Of a stretch of 43,912 bases of DNA, positions 25,948-33,154 are shown in pieces. Each line of letters begins with the position of its first letter. Position 1 is the first letter of the stretch. The translations under genes and the position numbers were made by a program. The stretch comes from a virus: IMG/VR virus record IMGVR_UViG_3300044612_000631, positions 1 through 43,912 of that record. One strand, given 5' to 3'. The notes under the pieces are model-generated. The model worked only from the letters and a program-made list of their open reading frames with translations, made no database searches and was not told the origin of the DNA.

Positions 25948-26931
25948 ATTAATGACATTTACAATTTTGTTGACTTTTGGAGTAAATCTGGTCAACAACC
26001 CGGCACTCCCACTATCGTAAATAACACTAGAGACTTGTTTAAGGAAACTGGAAAACTTGTTGACAACTATGCACTAGGTGGAACATATCAAGCCAACATG
26101 CGTGGACAAGATGAACTGCTAAAACAGTTGCTAATAAATGCGGCGTTTATGGGTGCTGGAGCAGGTGTTGGAAAAGTTGCTACACAAGTTGGTCCAAAAA
26201 TAACTCCAGAACTTGCAGCGTTGAGAAACTTTCTAAACAAAGAAGACATTATGGTTCGTGGAATGCGTGGAGAAGGTGGAAAAATTATGCAATATACAGA
26301 CGCATTTCCAGAAGGTGTTCCTAGTTCTTATAGAATTCCACAGACACTTAACCCAGAAGGATTTGTTAGCGAACTTCAATCGTTGCGTCCATTACTTGGT
26401 GATAAACCTGTTCTTTGGGGATTTGACCCAAGAGCAAAAGATGCTACTGAAAGTGTATTGGAATACGCATTGAAACATGACCGTAAATGGATTAATTCAA
26501 ATGTTCCTTTTACCCAAGGAAGATTACCGGGTGGTTCTACTATTGAAACATTGCCAAATGGAACTGTTATTGAAAGATTAGCAAGTGGTTCTACCAGACC
26601 TTTTAGTGGTCAATACATTCCTGAAACAACAACAGGAACAATTGGAGTTGTTAAAGTTCCATCTCGCTCTGTAAGTCCAGAGCCAGTAATGCCGCCATGG
26701 AATACACCAATAGACCCCAAAACAGGAATGTTTGCAGCAGATAATCCAGAATTTTTCAGGGCTGGTGGTATTGCATCAACTGCTCCGGGAAGAGTTGTGT
26801 CTACTGTTGGTGATATTTCTCAATACAAAAGCACACCAGAAATTGATGCAGCACTAAGGCGTTTATTAAAGCAACAGGGTGTTGGTACAAAAACTGAAAA
26901 ACTTTTATCAAAAATACCCAAGAAAAAATAA
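25942..26931 (+). CDS. Hypothetical virion-associated protein, paralogue B
   Basis: This 329-residue protein is a tandem paralogue of the gene at 25039. It has the same N-terminal module (DNYALGGTYQANMRGQDEL, then a Gly/Ala hydrophobic segment and KITPELAALR) joined to a different C-terminal part. That part includes short beta-like repeats around GSTIETLPNGTVIERLASG. A shared N-terminal module with swapped C-termini suggests a delivery or docking module. The function is unknown. Confidence 0.6.
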   Translation: MDINDIYNFVDFWSKSGQQPGTPTIVNNTRDLFKETGKLVDNYALGGTYQANMRGQDELLKQLLINAAFMGAGAGVGKVATQVGPKITPELAALRNFLNKEDIMVRGMRGEGGKIMQYTDAFPEGVPSSYRIPQTLNPEGFVSELQSLRPLLGDKPVLWGFDPRAKDATESVLEYALKHDRKWINSNVPFTQGRLPGGSTIETLPNGTVIERLASGSTRPFSGQYIPETTTGTIGVVKVPSRSVSPEPVMPPWNTPIDPKTGMFAADNPEFFRAGGIASTAPGRVVSTVGDISQYKSTPEIDAALRRLLKQQGVGTKTEKLLSKIPKKK

Positions 26932-26940
26932 GGAGCAATA

Positions 26941-27462
26941 ATGGCAAAGCGCAAGTACACGGGAAACAAAGACGGGGCTGCAAAGAGTTTGCGCCCCGGC
27001 ATGAAAGTGTTTATCAACGAAGTAATCAAGTTGAGTAATGGTGCACTTTGGAATAATGGGGACTGGGGTGTAAGACCAATGAGAGGCAAGGAGTCGCTCA
27101 GCGTCCACGCAACGGGGCGAGCAGTTGACTTGTCGTACCGCCACATGCCACCAAAGAAGGGCAAGAAGAACGGTCGTCAAGAAGCAGTACGTGTGCTTGA
27201 CATTATTGTCGCCAACGCTGAGGCGTTGGGCTTAGAAGCAGCGTTTGATTATTTTACAAAGCCACATGGTCGTGCTTGGATGTGTGACCGTGGTAGTTGG
27301 CTTGTCTACAAGAAAGAAACTATTCATGGGGGTGGTTCGGGCGACTGGCTTCACTTTGAAATCTCACCTGAGATGGCTGATAACCCTGAGAAGGTGAAGC
27401 AGGCTTTTGCGAACTTGGTGATTCCTGCGGAGAGTCCGAAGAGTCCTGAAGAGCAACAGTAG
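26941..27462 (+). CDS. M15-family peptidase, probable endolysin
   Basis: The 173-residue protein shows the zinc-peptidase pattern SVHATGRAVDLS (H56, D63) and the later DWLHFEI (H138). These are the metal ligands of M15 D-Ala-D-Ala carboxypeptidase / L-Ala-D-Glu endopeptidase enzymes. It would cut peptidoglycan stem peptides at lysis. There is no signal peptide, so it would depend on a holin. It is the last rightward gene. Its 3' 143 bases are overlapped by a leftward gene. Confidence 0.88.
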   Translation: MAKRKYTGNKDGAAKSLRPGMKVFINEVIKLSNGALWNNGDWGVRPMRGKESLSVHATGRAVDLSYRHMPPKKGKKNGRQEAVRVLDIIVANAEALGLEAAFDYFTKPHGRAWMCDRGSWLVYKKETIHGGGSGDWLHFEISPEMADNPEKVKQAFANLVIPAESPKSPEEQQ

Positions 27463-27736
27463 GTTGTTCTAAAATCACAGTCTTGATAACCATGCCAGTT
27501 GGTATGTGTATTGGCATGCCAACTGTCTTGGGGTCTTCCACTTCATCAGGGAAGTAAGAGTTGACAACTGTTATGTAGCCTTCGAGCATGTCTGGTATTA
27601 GCCAACCCACGGTGACAACTGTTGTGTCTTCAGGTGTGTACTTGTCTAGGTCTGTCCAGCCGTTCTCGCCATCAAAGGCGTCACGCCAATGGATTACAAC
27701 CAAAGCCCATTCAGATTTCACTTGCTTAGTCTTCAT
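27320..27736 (-). CDS. Hypothetical 138-residue protein overlapping the endolysin tail-to-tail
   Basis: The first 90 or so residues look like a compact beta-rich domain (EWALVVIHWRDAFDGENGW, TTVVTVGWLIPDMLEGYITVV). The last 45 residues are Ser/Pro/Gln-rich and lie antisense to the endolysin gene. The start is overlapped by the upstream gene's stop. No intrinsic terminator separates the converging genes. Function unknown. Confidence 0.65.
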   Translation of the reverse strand: MKTKQVKSEWALVVIHWRDAFDGENGWTDLDKYTPEDTTVVTVGWLIPDMLEGYITVVNSYFPDEVEDPKTVGMPIHIPTGMVIKTVILEQPTVALQDSSDSPQESPSSQKPASPSQGYQPSQVRFQSEASRPNHPHE

Positions 27737-28004
27737 AAGGATTTATCCCTTCTTCACTTAGATGTTCTTCAATTGTTCCAATTATTCCTGACACGAATGA
27801 ACTAATCTTTATCCAAGCAATTCCACTACCGTGTAATGCTTCTTGCCATGTGCGACATATCTCCACAGCCGATTCATCATTGGCGCTGAGCATGATTGTG
27901 ATACCGCTTTGTGTTCGCTTCTCAATTCGTTCCATGTTTTCATACATGTCGTCTGCCTGTTCTTTGGGAATGATTCCATAAATCCAATCGTTCTGGTCAG
28001 ACAT
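27726..28004 (-). CDS. Hypothetical 92-residue protein
   Basis: The ATG at 28004 follows an AAGGAAG ribosome site and gives a protein starting MSDQNDWIYGIIPKEQ with a regulatory-protein-like alpha/beta pattern. A longer frame up to 28145 exists but would overlap a better small gene. The family is not recognised. Confidence 0.65.
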   Translation of the reverse strand: MSDQNDWIYGIIPKEQADDMYENMERIEKRTQSGITIMLSANDESAVEICRTWQEALHGSGIAWIKISSFVSGIIGTIEEHLSEEGINPYED

Positions 28005-28173
28005 TTTTTTTCTTCCTTTTCTTATTAGCAACATATATGCTCCCGAACGGCAGACCGTTCGCCTGTACTCCCTCACCCACAACCACGTCGCCATACACCG
28101 AAGCAAGAAGTGTTGCAATGGCTTTCGGGCTGACCTCAACATCAAAACCCACCGTTATCTGTCGTGTCTTCAA
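27997..28173 (-). CDS. 58-residue hypothetical protein with non-ATG start
   Basis: A frame between the sigma-like gene and the next gene encodes a beta-rich peptide (TVGFDVEVSPKAIATLLASVYGD) with a basic end (KKRKKKNV). The TTG at 28173 follows an AAAGG ribosome site. A GTG at 28152 is the alternative and gives 51 residues. It overlaps genes on both sides by short stretches. No family is recognised. Confidence 0.5.
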   Translation of the reverse strand: MKTRQITVGFDVEVSPKAIATLLASVYGDVVVGEGVQANGLPFGSIYVANKKRKKKNV

Positions 28174-28504
28174 GTCCGAGCCTTTCTCTAATAATTGGAT
28201 TCTCTAAGAGGTGCAATCGTAACCGCTCGTAAGCGGCGTTGCGAAGCCTCCAAGCGTGCGGTTTGGACACGCCAAGCCGACCCCCAAGTTCCTCAAGTGA
28301 AATCATTTCTGAGTTGATTGCGTCAATAATAAATCTGTCTTGGTCGTTTAGTTTTTCGATACATTCTGCGATTGCTTCACGCAGAGGCTGGAGTTCCACA
28401 ACGGACTCAACAGCGTCTTCGCCAGAGGCAGCCATCATCAAAGCCTCTATCGGCGTTTCCGGTCTCCTGTGTCCACGAAGGGTTGCTTCGTGGAACGGGG
28501 TCAT
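28142..28504 (-). CDS. Sigma-70 region-4-like DNA-binding protein
   Basis: The 120-residue protein carries a segment (about 48-100) that resembles sigma region 4. It has a helix beginning CIEKLNDQDRFIIDAI and a helix-turn-helix around 69-93 (SLEELGGRLGVSKPHAWRLRN). It lacks an obvious region 2, so it may be a partial sigma factor or a transcription activator that works with host RNA polymerase, for example for late genes. The ATG at 28504 has an AGAGAAG ribosome site; a TTG at 28525 would extend it by 7 residues. Confidence 0.72.
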   Translation of the reverse strand: MTPFHEATLRGHRRPETPIEALMMAASGEDAVESVVELQPLREAIAECIEKLNDQDRFIIDAINSEMISLEELGGRLGVSKPHAWRLRNAAYERLRLHLLENPIIRERLGLEDTTDNGGF

Positions 28505-28514
28505 TGATACTTCT

Positions 28515-28949
28515 CTATTCTTCAAAGTCGTACTCTGGGTTTATCATCATGTCCATAACTTCTTCAGGGAGAAGCAAAAAACCTTTTGCTGGATTAGCAG
28601 AGTTCCAAGCAAATGTTTTCATTCTGCTCTTAGGAAGAGTTGCAATGTACCGCTTCAGTCTTTCAACTGAAACGGCAAGCATTGCACCATCAAGACAGTA
28701 GATGTACACCCACCACTTCGCTTCTGTGACTTCAAGACCACTTGGCTTCCAACCATTGCCTCTTGGATTTTGTTGTGTCTCAACAACCATGCGACCATTA
28801 CGGTAGCGGTCTGTCTTAACTTCAAATGAACCATCAGCAATTGATTGAAGAAAGTCACGGGTAAGTTCCTCACCTTTCTTTCCAAACTTCAAGTCGTCGG
28901 AGAAGTTGTATCTGCGTTCTGCCGGGAAATCCCAGCGTGACTCTTTCAT
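28515..28949 (-). CDS. PD-(D/E)XK-type nuclease
   Basis: The 144-residue protein has GKKGEELTRDFL (23-34), FEVKTDR (42-48) and VVETQQN (55-61), then a KPSGLEVTEAKWWVY segment. This is the pattern of small phage restriction-fold or Holliday-junction-resolvase-like nucleases, with D47 and E57 as likely metal ligands and Q59 in place of the usual Lys. The start overlaps the stop of a 19-residue micro-ORF as ATGA and has no clear ribosome site, which supports translational coupling. Confidence 0.75.
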   Translation of the reverse strand: MKESRWDFPAERRYNFSDDLKFGKKGEELTRDFLQSIADGSFEVKTDRYRNGRMVVETQQNPRGNGWKPSGLEVTEAKWWVYIYCLDGAMLAVSVERLKRYIATLPKSRMKTFAWNSANPAKGFLLLPEEVMDMMINPEYDFEE

Positions 28950-29005
28950 GTGAACAACACAGTCGCAATTATAAGAGTACCGAGTATGAACATTACTTTT
29001 ATCAT
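28946..29005 (-). CDS. 19-residue membrane micro-ORF
   Basis: This tiny frame encodes MIKVMFILGTLIIATVLFT, essentially one hydrophobic helix. Its ATG overlaps the RusA stop (ATGA), and its TGA overlaps the ATG of the nuclease gene (ATGA). It therefore fills the gap between the two genes exactly and explains how the nuclease is translated without a ribosome site. It may be a functional membrane peptide or simply a translation relay. Confidence 0.6.
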   Translation of the reverse strand: MIKVMFILGTLIIATVLFT

Positions 29006-29358
29006 GCCTTCTCCAAATACAGACAAACGATTTGTTTGTCGTCTGTGTACGCCACGCCATTCAAGGCATCAAGTACAGCCTTAGCGTAGTTGTCAATGTC
29101 GCCAGTCAACTTTCCTTTCGGCTGGTCAATATTAACATTTGGTTGAACTGGTTCGATAAAGAGTTCCGTTCCATGAACGGTGAACGCAAGTTTGACCGAC
29201 AGTAATTCAGTCTCGTAAAGAGGGCCGTCATACATTTCAGCAAACTCTTGCTCATACTTCAATGTCTCCTTTGGTGTGTACGCATGACCAGTCTTGGTCA
29301 CTCGTGGTCTGCCTTTCGCCTTTGGGCGAAGGGAAATTATCTGATGGAACTTGTTCAT
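29002..29358 (-). CDS. rusA: RusA-type Holliday junction resolvase
   Basis: The 118-residue protein has the RusA signature. An N-terminal RPKAKGRPRV is followed by YTPKET, then GDIDNYAKAVLDALNGVAYTDD (D87, D89, D97, D106, D107), which supply the metal-binding acidic residues. RusA dimers resolve branched DNA in phage recombination and replication. It overlaps the primase gene by 4 bases and is part of the replication operon. Confidence 0.9.
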   Translation of the reverse strand: MNKFHQIISLRPKAKGRPRVTKTGHAYTPKETLKYEQEFAEMYDGPLYETELLSVKLAFTVHGTELFIEPVQPNVNIDQPKGKLTGDIDNYAKAVLDALNGVAYTDDKQIVCLYLEKA

Positions 29359-30254
29359 GGTCTAAATGCTCCTGTTGTGTCAATGCCGTAAATGTCTTCA
29401 ACTATCTTCACTAATTGTTCTATGCCATCGGCACGATTGTGGAACTTACCCCAACGCTTATCAGCATCAACAAGAATTGTGTAGGCATGGTTTATTGGTG
29501 TTCCATACTCCCTCATCTTGTGAACCAACAAGCAAAGAATGTTTGACCTATCGAGATTTCCAATTGGACCATTACGCCAGACGGTTGCAATATAAGGTGA
29601 AACATAATCAAGTGCCTGCTGTACATCTAGTCGTACTGAAGACATTTCAAGAGATACTTTCCTGCGTGGCTTGTGAAGTTCTGCAAGAGGTCGTAAGAGG
29701 TTCACATCAACCTTTGATTCTTGAGCGCTATCCAAGAACTGCTTTAATGTCATTGGCGCATCATCTTGCTTGAACAACATGTACCTATTCTCTGGCATTT
29801 CGTTTATACCGTTTGGATACGGCAAGCGAACATAGTTACCTAAGCCTGTTGCTTCTTCCTGCTTGGGGTTTACCTCTTTGGCTGGTAGTCCAATCACTTC
29901 ATGTGCCGACAAGAATGCTCGGCGCATGATTGGTGCTGGAACCCAGTCGTCAGCAAACACCCACACGTGGTAGCCACGACGAGTTTTCTCTACGAATGAC
30001 GAAATACTTTTCATGGCAAATGCCACCTGAAGATTTCGTGCTGAGTCAAGGTCGTCAATGTCAATATCAGTACACCCCCAACGGACAGTTGAGTTGTCCG
30101 TCAGAGGGTAGATACCAACTAGTTCCTCACCGTAAAGGTGTCTAGCAAATGTTGAGTAAGCAACATCAGCCTTGACTGAACCACCCTCCCATGTGCCATA
30201 AGCATCAGTACGACCACCAAACAGAGACATGAATGTTTCAATTGCATCATTCAT
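29355..30254 (-). CDS. Archaeo-eukaryotic-type primase
   Basis: The 299-residue protein contains the primase-polymerase motifs: a metal-binding DID at 63-65 (GCTDIDIDD), TRRGYHVWVF at 91-100 with the motif II histidine (H96), and EVNPKQ then LGNYVRLPYPNG (127-149). This matches the small AEP primases related to the TOTE-associated family. It would make primers for leading or lagging synthesis. It overlaps the helicase gene by 8 bases, the usual primase-helicase pairing. Confidence 0.85.
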   Translation of the reverse strand: MNDAIETFMSLFGGRTDAYGTWEGGSVKADVAYSTFARHLYGEELVGIYPLTDNSTVRWGCTDIDIDDLDSARNLQVAFAMKSISSFVEKTRRGYHVWVFADDWVPAPIMRRAFLSAHEVIGLPAKEVNPKQEEATGLGNYVRLPYPNGINEMPENRYMLFKQDDAPMTLKQFLDSAQESKVDVNLLRPLAELHKPRRKVSLEMSSVRLDVQQALDYVSPYIATVWRNGPIGNLDRSNILCLLVHKMREYGTPINHAYTILVDADKRWGKFHNRADGIEQLVKIVEDIYGIDTTGAFRP

Positions 30255-31275
30255 AAAGGTTTCCCTGCTGATATTGAAGAGGCAACGCTCCGTTCAGGTC
30301 AGTCAGTCTTCCTGTGCGTGGGTCTAACTCAAAGTCAATGTCGTCAACAAGTTGTCCTGCTGGTCGCTTGTTCTTGAGTAGTGACACGGTGACTGTGTGT
30401 TCATGGATTCGAGCCTCATGACGCAGATAATCCAATCTGTCCTGTGCTCGCTCTGAGTGTGAACGGTCAAGTTTCTCAATCAGTTCATTTATCTCCGCAG
30501 CAATTTGATACTTCTTGCGACGGACACCAATGATTGATGTTGCTTGTTGTTCACCACCATACGAACCTGAACTCATGGTCATCTTCTTCCCATCAGCACC
30601 TGCGGTGCGTGATGTTTGGTGTAGCACCAACATTGGAATGTCATGACGCCGACCAAACCCTTTGAGGAATGTCGCTTTGTCGGGTACGGTTTCGCCTGCT
30701 TCTACCAAATCTAGATAGTCAACGACTATAAGTTCAGGTACTTGACCCCACACATCACACACCTCGTTGTAGGCACGTTCCATGTCGGATGAAGTTAGTG
30801 GCTGGTCAAACACGGCAAGATGAGGAAAGTCTTCCTCTGCTGTACGGCGTAGCAAGTCAATGGCTTCTTTATCATCGGCTGCTACTCGTGCTTCCAGTTC
30901 TCGTGCATCAATTCCATGATGCATACAGGCGAGTTTGGTCAATACGAGTTGGCGAGGCTCGTCAGGTATGAACATTGCAATGTGTTTGTCACGATTGTTG
31001 CGGAGTGTGTGCAACAGTAAGAGTGTCTTACCGCCGTGTGCAAACCCCAACATCATGGCAATTTCGCCCGGTGCAATGCCTCGTAGTTCTTTATCTATCT
31101 GGTTGATACCAAGATGTACACGGTCTTGCGGTGACTGTGCCCAACGCACGAATGAGTCGGCTGCTTCCGAAAGTGGTGTGTACATTCTGTAGTCAGAAAG
31201 AGAAGGTGGGGCGACAGCGGATTGTCGCCCCACCATTTCCCAACCAGCAGATATTTCTTCTGCTGACAGTCTCAT
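30247..31275 (-). CDS. DnaB-like replicative helicase
   Basis: The 342-residue RecA-fold ATPase has Walker A GFAHGGKT (77-84), Walker B LIVVDYLDL (182-190) and the HQ motif at 219-220, as in the C-terminal domain of DnaB. The N-terminal primase-binding domain of bacterial DnaB is missing or greatly reduced, normal for compact phages. It would unwind the fork beside the adjacent AEP primase. Confidence 0.85.
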   Translation of the reverse strand: MRLSAEEISAGWEMVGRQSAVAPPSLSDYRMYTPLSEAADSFVRWAQSPQDRVHLGINQIDKELRGIAPGEIAMMLGFAHGGKTLLLLHTLRNNRDKHIAMFIPDEPRQLVLTKLACMHHGIDARELEARVAADDKEAIDLLRRTAEEDFPHLAVFDQPLTSSDMERAYNEVCDVWGQVPELIVVDYLDLVEAGETVPDKATFLKGFGRRHDIPMLVLHQTSRTAGADGKKMTMSSGSYGGEQQATSIIGVRRKKYQIAAEINELIEKLDRSHSERAQDRLDYLRHEARIHEHTVTVSLLKNKRPAGQLVDDIDFELDPRTGRLTDLNGALPLQYQQGNLYE

Positions 31276-31715
31276 TACTTGGCTCGTGGTGGCCAGTAAG
31301 CCTTCTCAGCATCTACTGCCTTGAAGGAAGGTCGCTTTGGATTTGCTTCCAAACCGTCACGGTTGTCGTACACCTTGCTTACACCATCACGCTTGCACGC
31401 TTTGATGAGCCACTCTGGAATTGGACCGTGTTGCTTGCCAACAATGGTTACACCTGTGAATGGTGCTGGGCTTGCTGAAGTCACAACTTGTGTTGCACCC
31501 AACTCTTCCTTGATTTTCTCAACGATGTAGTTGTTCTGCTCAATTGCTGTTGCTTCTGCCTGTGCACCATAGATGGTTTCCATCATGATGTTGTTGATTG
31601 AATCAAACAAGAGTGCGAACTCACCGAGTTTCTCGGCTGTGCCTGCGCTCTTGTCTACTAAGTCAGCGGAAATCTTTGCTGACACTTGGGTGATGATTGC
31701 TCTGTCCTTATCCAT
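31275..31715 (-). CDS. Hypothetical replication-operon protein, 146 residues
   Basis: Helical N-terminal half (AEKLGEFALLFDSINNIMMETI) and a C-terminal part with GPIPEWLIKACKRDGVSKVYD. It lies between the Cas4-like nuclease and the helicase, coupled to the former by TAATG. It may be a single-strand-binding or recombination mediator by position, but no fold is identified. The ATG at 31715 has a GAGGC ribosome site. Confidence 0.65.
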   Translation of the reverse strand: MDKDRAIITQVSAKISADLVDKSAGTAEKLGEFALLFDSINNIMMETIYGAQAEATAIEQNNYIVEKIKEELGATQVVTSASPAPFTGVTIVGKQHGPIPEWLIKACKRDGVSKVYDNRDGLEANPKRPSFKAVDAEKAYWPPRAK

Positions 31716-32584
31716 TAGTTTGCCTCCTCGGCATTTGTTGTGTCGCTCCCAATTAGAGAGCCTTTGCATTTTGACCAGACTGGACACCAACGCTGTGAGC
31801 AGAGGTGATGCTGGTCGTTCATGAGCCATCGTTGTGATGGCAAATGACCTTGTGCCAATAGTACGCTATTGACGAGTGCTGTTGTCTGAGTTGTAATCCA
31901 ATTGTCATGTTCTTCTGTGCGTGTCACGTTCACTATCTGACCGGTTGATGAAGCATTACGAATCATCACACCAAAGTTGAAGTTCACTGTGTAATCAATC
32001 AACCCAAGTCGGGTTGCAGCGCAAGCGTAAACAGACGACTGAATGTTCTGTGATTGCTTCTCGGCTTCGTAATACTTTCGAGCCGCAGTCTTCCAGTCCC
32101 AAATGCTTTCGGGGTGAAAGTAATCCATTGTGCCTTCGTACCAAAGTTCGTACTGCCACAAAGAGTTCTCCACCTCGGCAACCTTTGCCTCAAACTTGAA
32201 CTCAGGTTGTCCACCTAGAGGAACATGGGGGTAGATATCCCTAGCCCATGCTTCCGCCATAGATGCAATGTGTTTGTCCCAGTTCTTCGGGTCTGTGTTG
32301 GTGATGTTGATTTCCTTGCCCTCAGCAAGTAGGTGTTGTTCCTTGGAACGAAACGCCCACACCGAGCGTTCTGCAATGTCTCGCACATCAATCTCTTCAC
32401 GCAGGACATTTTCAATACCAGCGTGGACTGCTGTACCCATCATTGCTGAGTCGTTCTCACGACGCTCTTCGGGGTAAAGGGCTGTCAGCCTTGCACGTTC
32501 AGGACACATGAGTGCGTCCCCAAGCCAAGACTGTCGGACATAAATCCTGTCCACTGATGTTCCATTATCGTTTTCTATTCGCAT
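31715..32584 (-). CDS. Cas4/RecB-like nuclease with iron-sulfur cysteines
   Basis: The 289-residue protein has the PD-(D/E)XK residues H54 (GTAVHAG), D154 (EGTMDYF) and D163-W-K165. Cysteines C27 and C262, C267, C273 are spaced as in the Cas4 4Fe-4S site. Phage relatives act as 5'-3' exonucleases in recombination. There are no other CRISPR genes here. The ATG at 32584 with AGAGAAG is preferred to an upstream start that runs through the leader hairpin. Confidence 0.82.
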   Translation of the reverse strand: MRIENDNGTSVDRIYVRQSWLGDALMCPERARLTALYPEERRENDSAMMGTAVHAGIENVLREEIDVRDIAERSVWAFRSKEQHLLAEGKEINITNTDPKNWDKHIASMAEAWARDIYPHVPLGGQPEFKFEAKVAEVENSLWQYELWYEGTMDYFHPESIWDWKTAARKYYEAEKQSQNIQSSVYACAATRLGLIDYTVNFNFGVMIRNASSTGQIVNVTRTEEHDNWITTQTTALVNSVLLAQGHLPSQRWLMNDQHHLCSQRWCPVWSKCKGSLIGSDTTNAEEAN

Positions 32585-32610
32585 TGCTTCTCTTTTCTGT
32601 GATGTAAGTG

Positions 32611-32637
32611 AGCACCTGTCGCCCATTGGCGACGGTG
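32611..32637 (-). other. Leader hairpin before the nuclease-primase operon
   Basis: On the leftward strand, CACC-GTCGCC, loop AATG, GGCGAC-A-GGTG forms a 10-bp stem with one bulge, just upstream of the Cas4-like gene. It may stabilise the transcript or regulate translation. Confidence 0.5.
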
Positions 32638-32649
32638 CGGAAGTGTGTG

Positions 32650-32668
32650 CCCCCCCCTTTCCCCCCCC
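32650..32668 (-). other. G8-A3-G8 tract in the leader (G-quadruplex candidate)
   Basis: The rightward strand reads C8, TTT, C8; the leftward transcript would read G8-AAA-G8. Each run can supply two G3 tracts, enough for an intramolecular quadruplex. It lies between the palindrome at 32708 and the first gene of the replication operon. Long homopolymer runs are also prone to sequencing error. Confidence 0.55.
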
Positions 32669-32707
32669 ATTGTGGCAGACAATGAGAGGGAAGTCTGGGG
32701 TGGTTGT

Positions 32708-32729
32708 AAGTGAGATAGTTATCTCAGTT
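32708..32729 (-). promoter_or_regulatory. 22-bp palindrome, copy 1
   Basis: Reads AAGTGAGA-TAGTTA-TCTCAGTT on the rightward strand, one mismatch from the common palindrome. It lies two bases beyond the transglycosylase stop and upstream of the nuclease-primase operon. On the rightward strand six T follow it. Confidence 0.75.
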
Positions 32730-32731
32730 TT

Positions 32732-33151
32732 TTATAGACCCCACGGACCAAATCCGTTGCCATATCGGGCGTCTGCATAGTTGTAAATAGCAAGTGCTGA
32801 CCTCAGGTTGCGCTGAGGACCAAAGAGCCCTCCAGAACGCTTCACAATGCCTCTAGAAGCCAGCCACGGCGTCCAGAAGCCATTGATTTGCACCAAGCCC
32901 CTAGAACCACCCATTGGGTCGTCTGTGTTGTGCTGAGCAGGGTCACACCTGCTCTCACGCCACATCAGATAATCCAATGTCGGTAGTAGCGACTCACGCC
33001 AACCTACATCAACAGCGGTTTGCCACCACTGAGGACACAGGGCAGAGGCAGAAATATCCACCGGCTCTGGCATGTCGTGCTTCGTAATAGAAGTGGGGGG
33101 CACAACGCCCCCCACACCTAATGAAACTGAGATAAGTATTTTTGCTAACAA
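32732..33151 (-). CDS. Lytic transglycosylase-like protein with signal-like N-terminus
   Basis: The 139-residue protein matches the SLT lysozyme fold. It has YLMWRESRCDP (catalytic E66), GSRGLVQIN (82-90) and an AIYNYADARYGNGFGPWG C-terminus. The first 20 residues are hydrophobic, so it may be exported. It would cut glycan strands. Its place in the leftward block rather than with the endolysin is unusual; it could remodel the wall early or be a virion protein. The TTG start at 33151 has an AGGGGG ribosome site. Confidence 0.8.
   Translation of the reverse strand: MLAKILISVSLGVGGVVPPTSITKHDMPEPVDISASALCPQWWQTAVDVGWRESLLPTLDYLMWRESRCDPAQHNTDDPMGGSRGLVQINGFWTPWLASRGIVKRSGGLFGPQRNLRSALAIYNYADARYGNGFGPWGL
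33093..33115 (-). other. Strong hairpin inside the transglycosylase gene start
   Basis: A perfect 9-bp stem GTGGGGGGC / GCCCCCCAC with a 5-base loop lies about 36 bases downstream of the TTG start. It could slow ribosomes or polymerase and so limit expression. Confidence 0.55.
33125..33146 (-). promoter_or_regulatory. Half-site of the 22-bp palindrome
   Basis: The left half AACTGAGATA is intact, but the right half is degenerate (TTTTTGCT). It lies within the first codons of the transglycosylase gene. It may be a weak or decayed copy, or a chance match. Confidence 0.3.
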
Positions 33152-33154
33152 GTG

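Noticed and set aside
31715-32584. Cas4-like gene as part of a CRISPR system
   Set aside because: No cas genes or repeat-spacer array are present; phage Cas4-like nucleases commonly serve recombination.
32708-32729. Palindromes as Rho-independent terminators
   Set aside because: In the direction of the genes no T-run follows the stems. The T-run at this copy is on the other strand.
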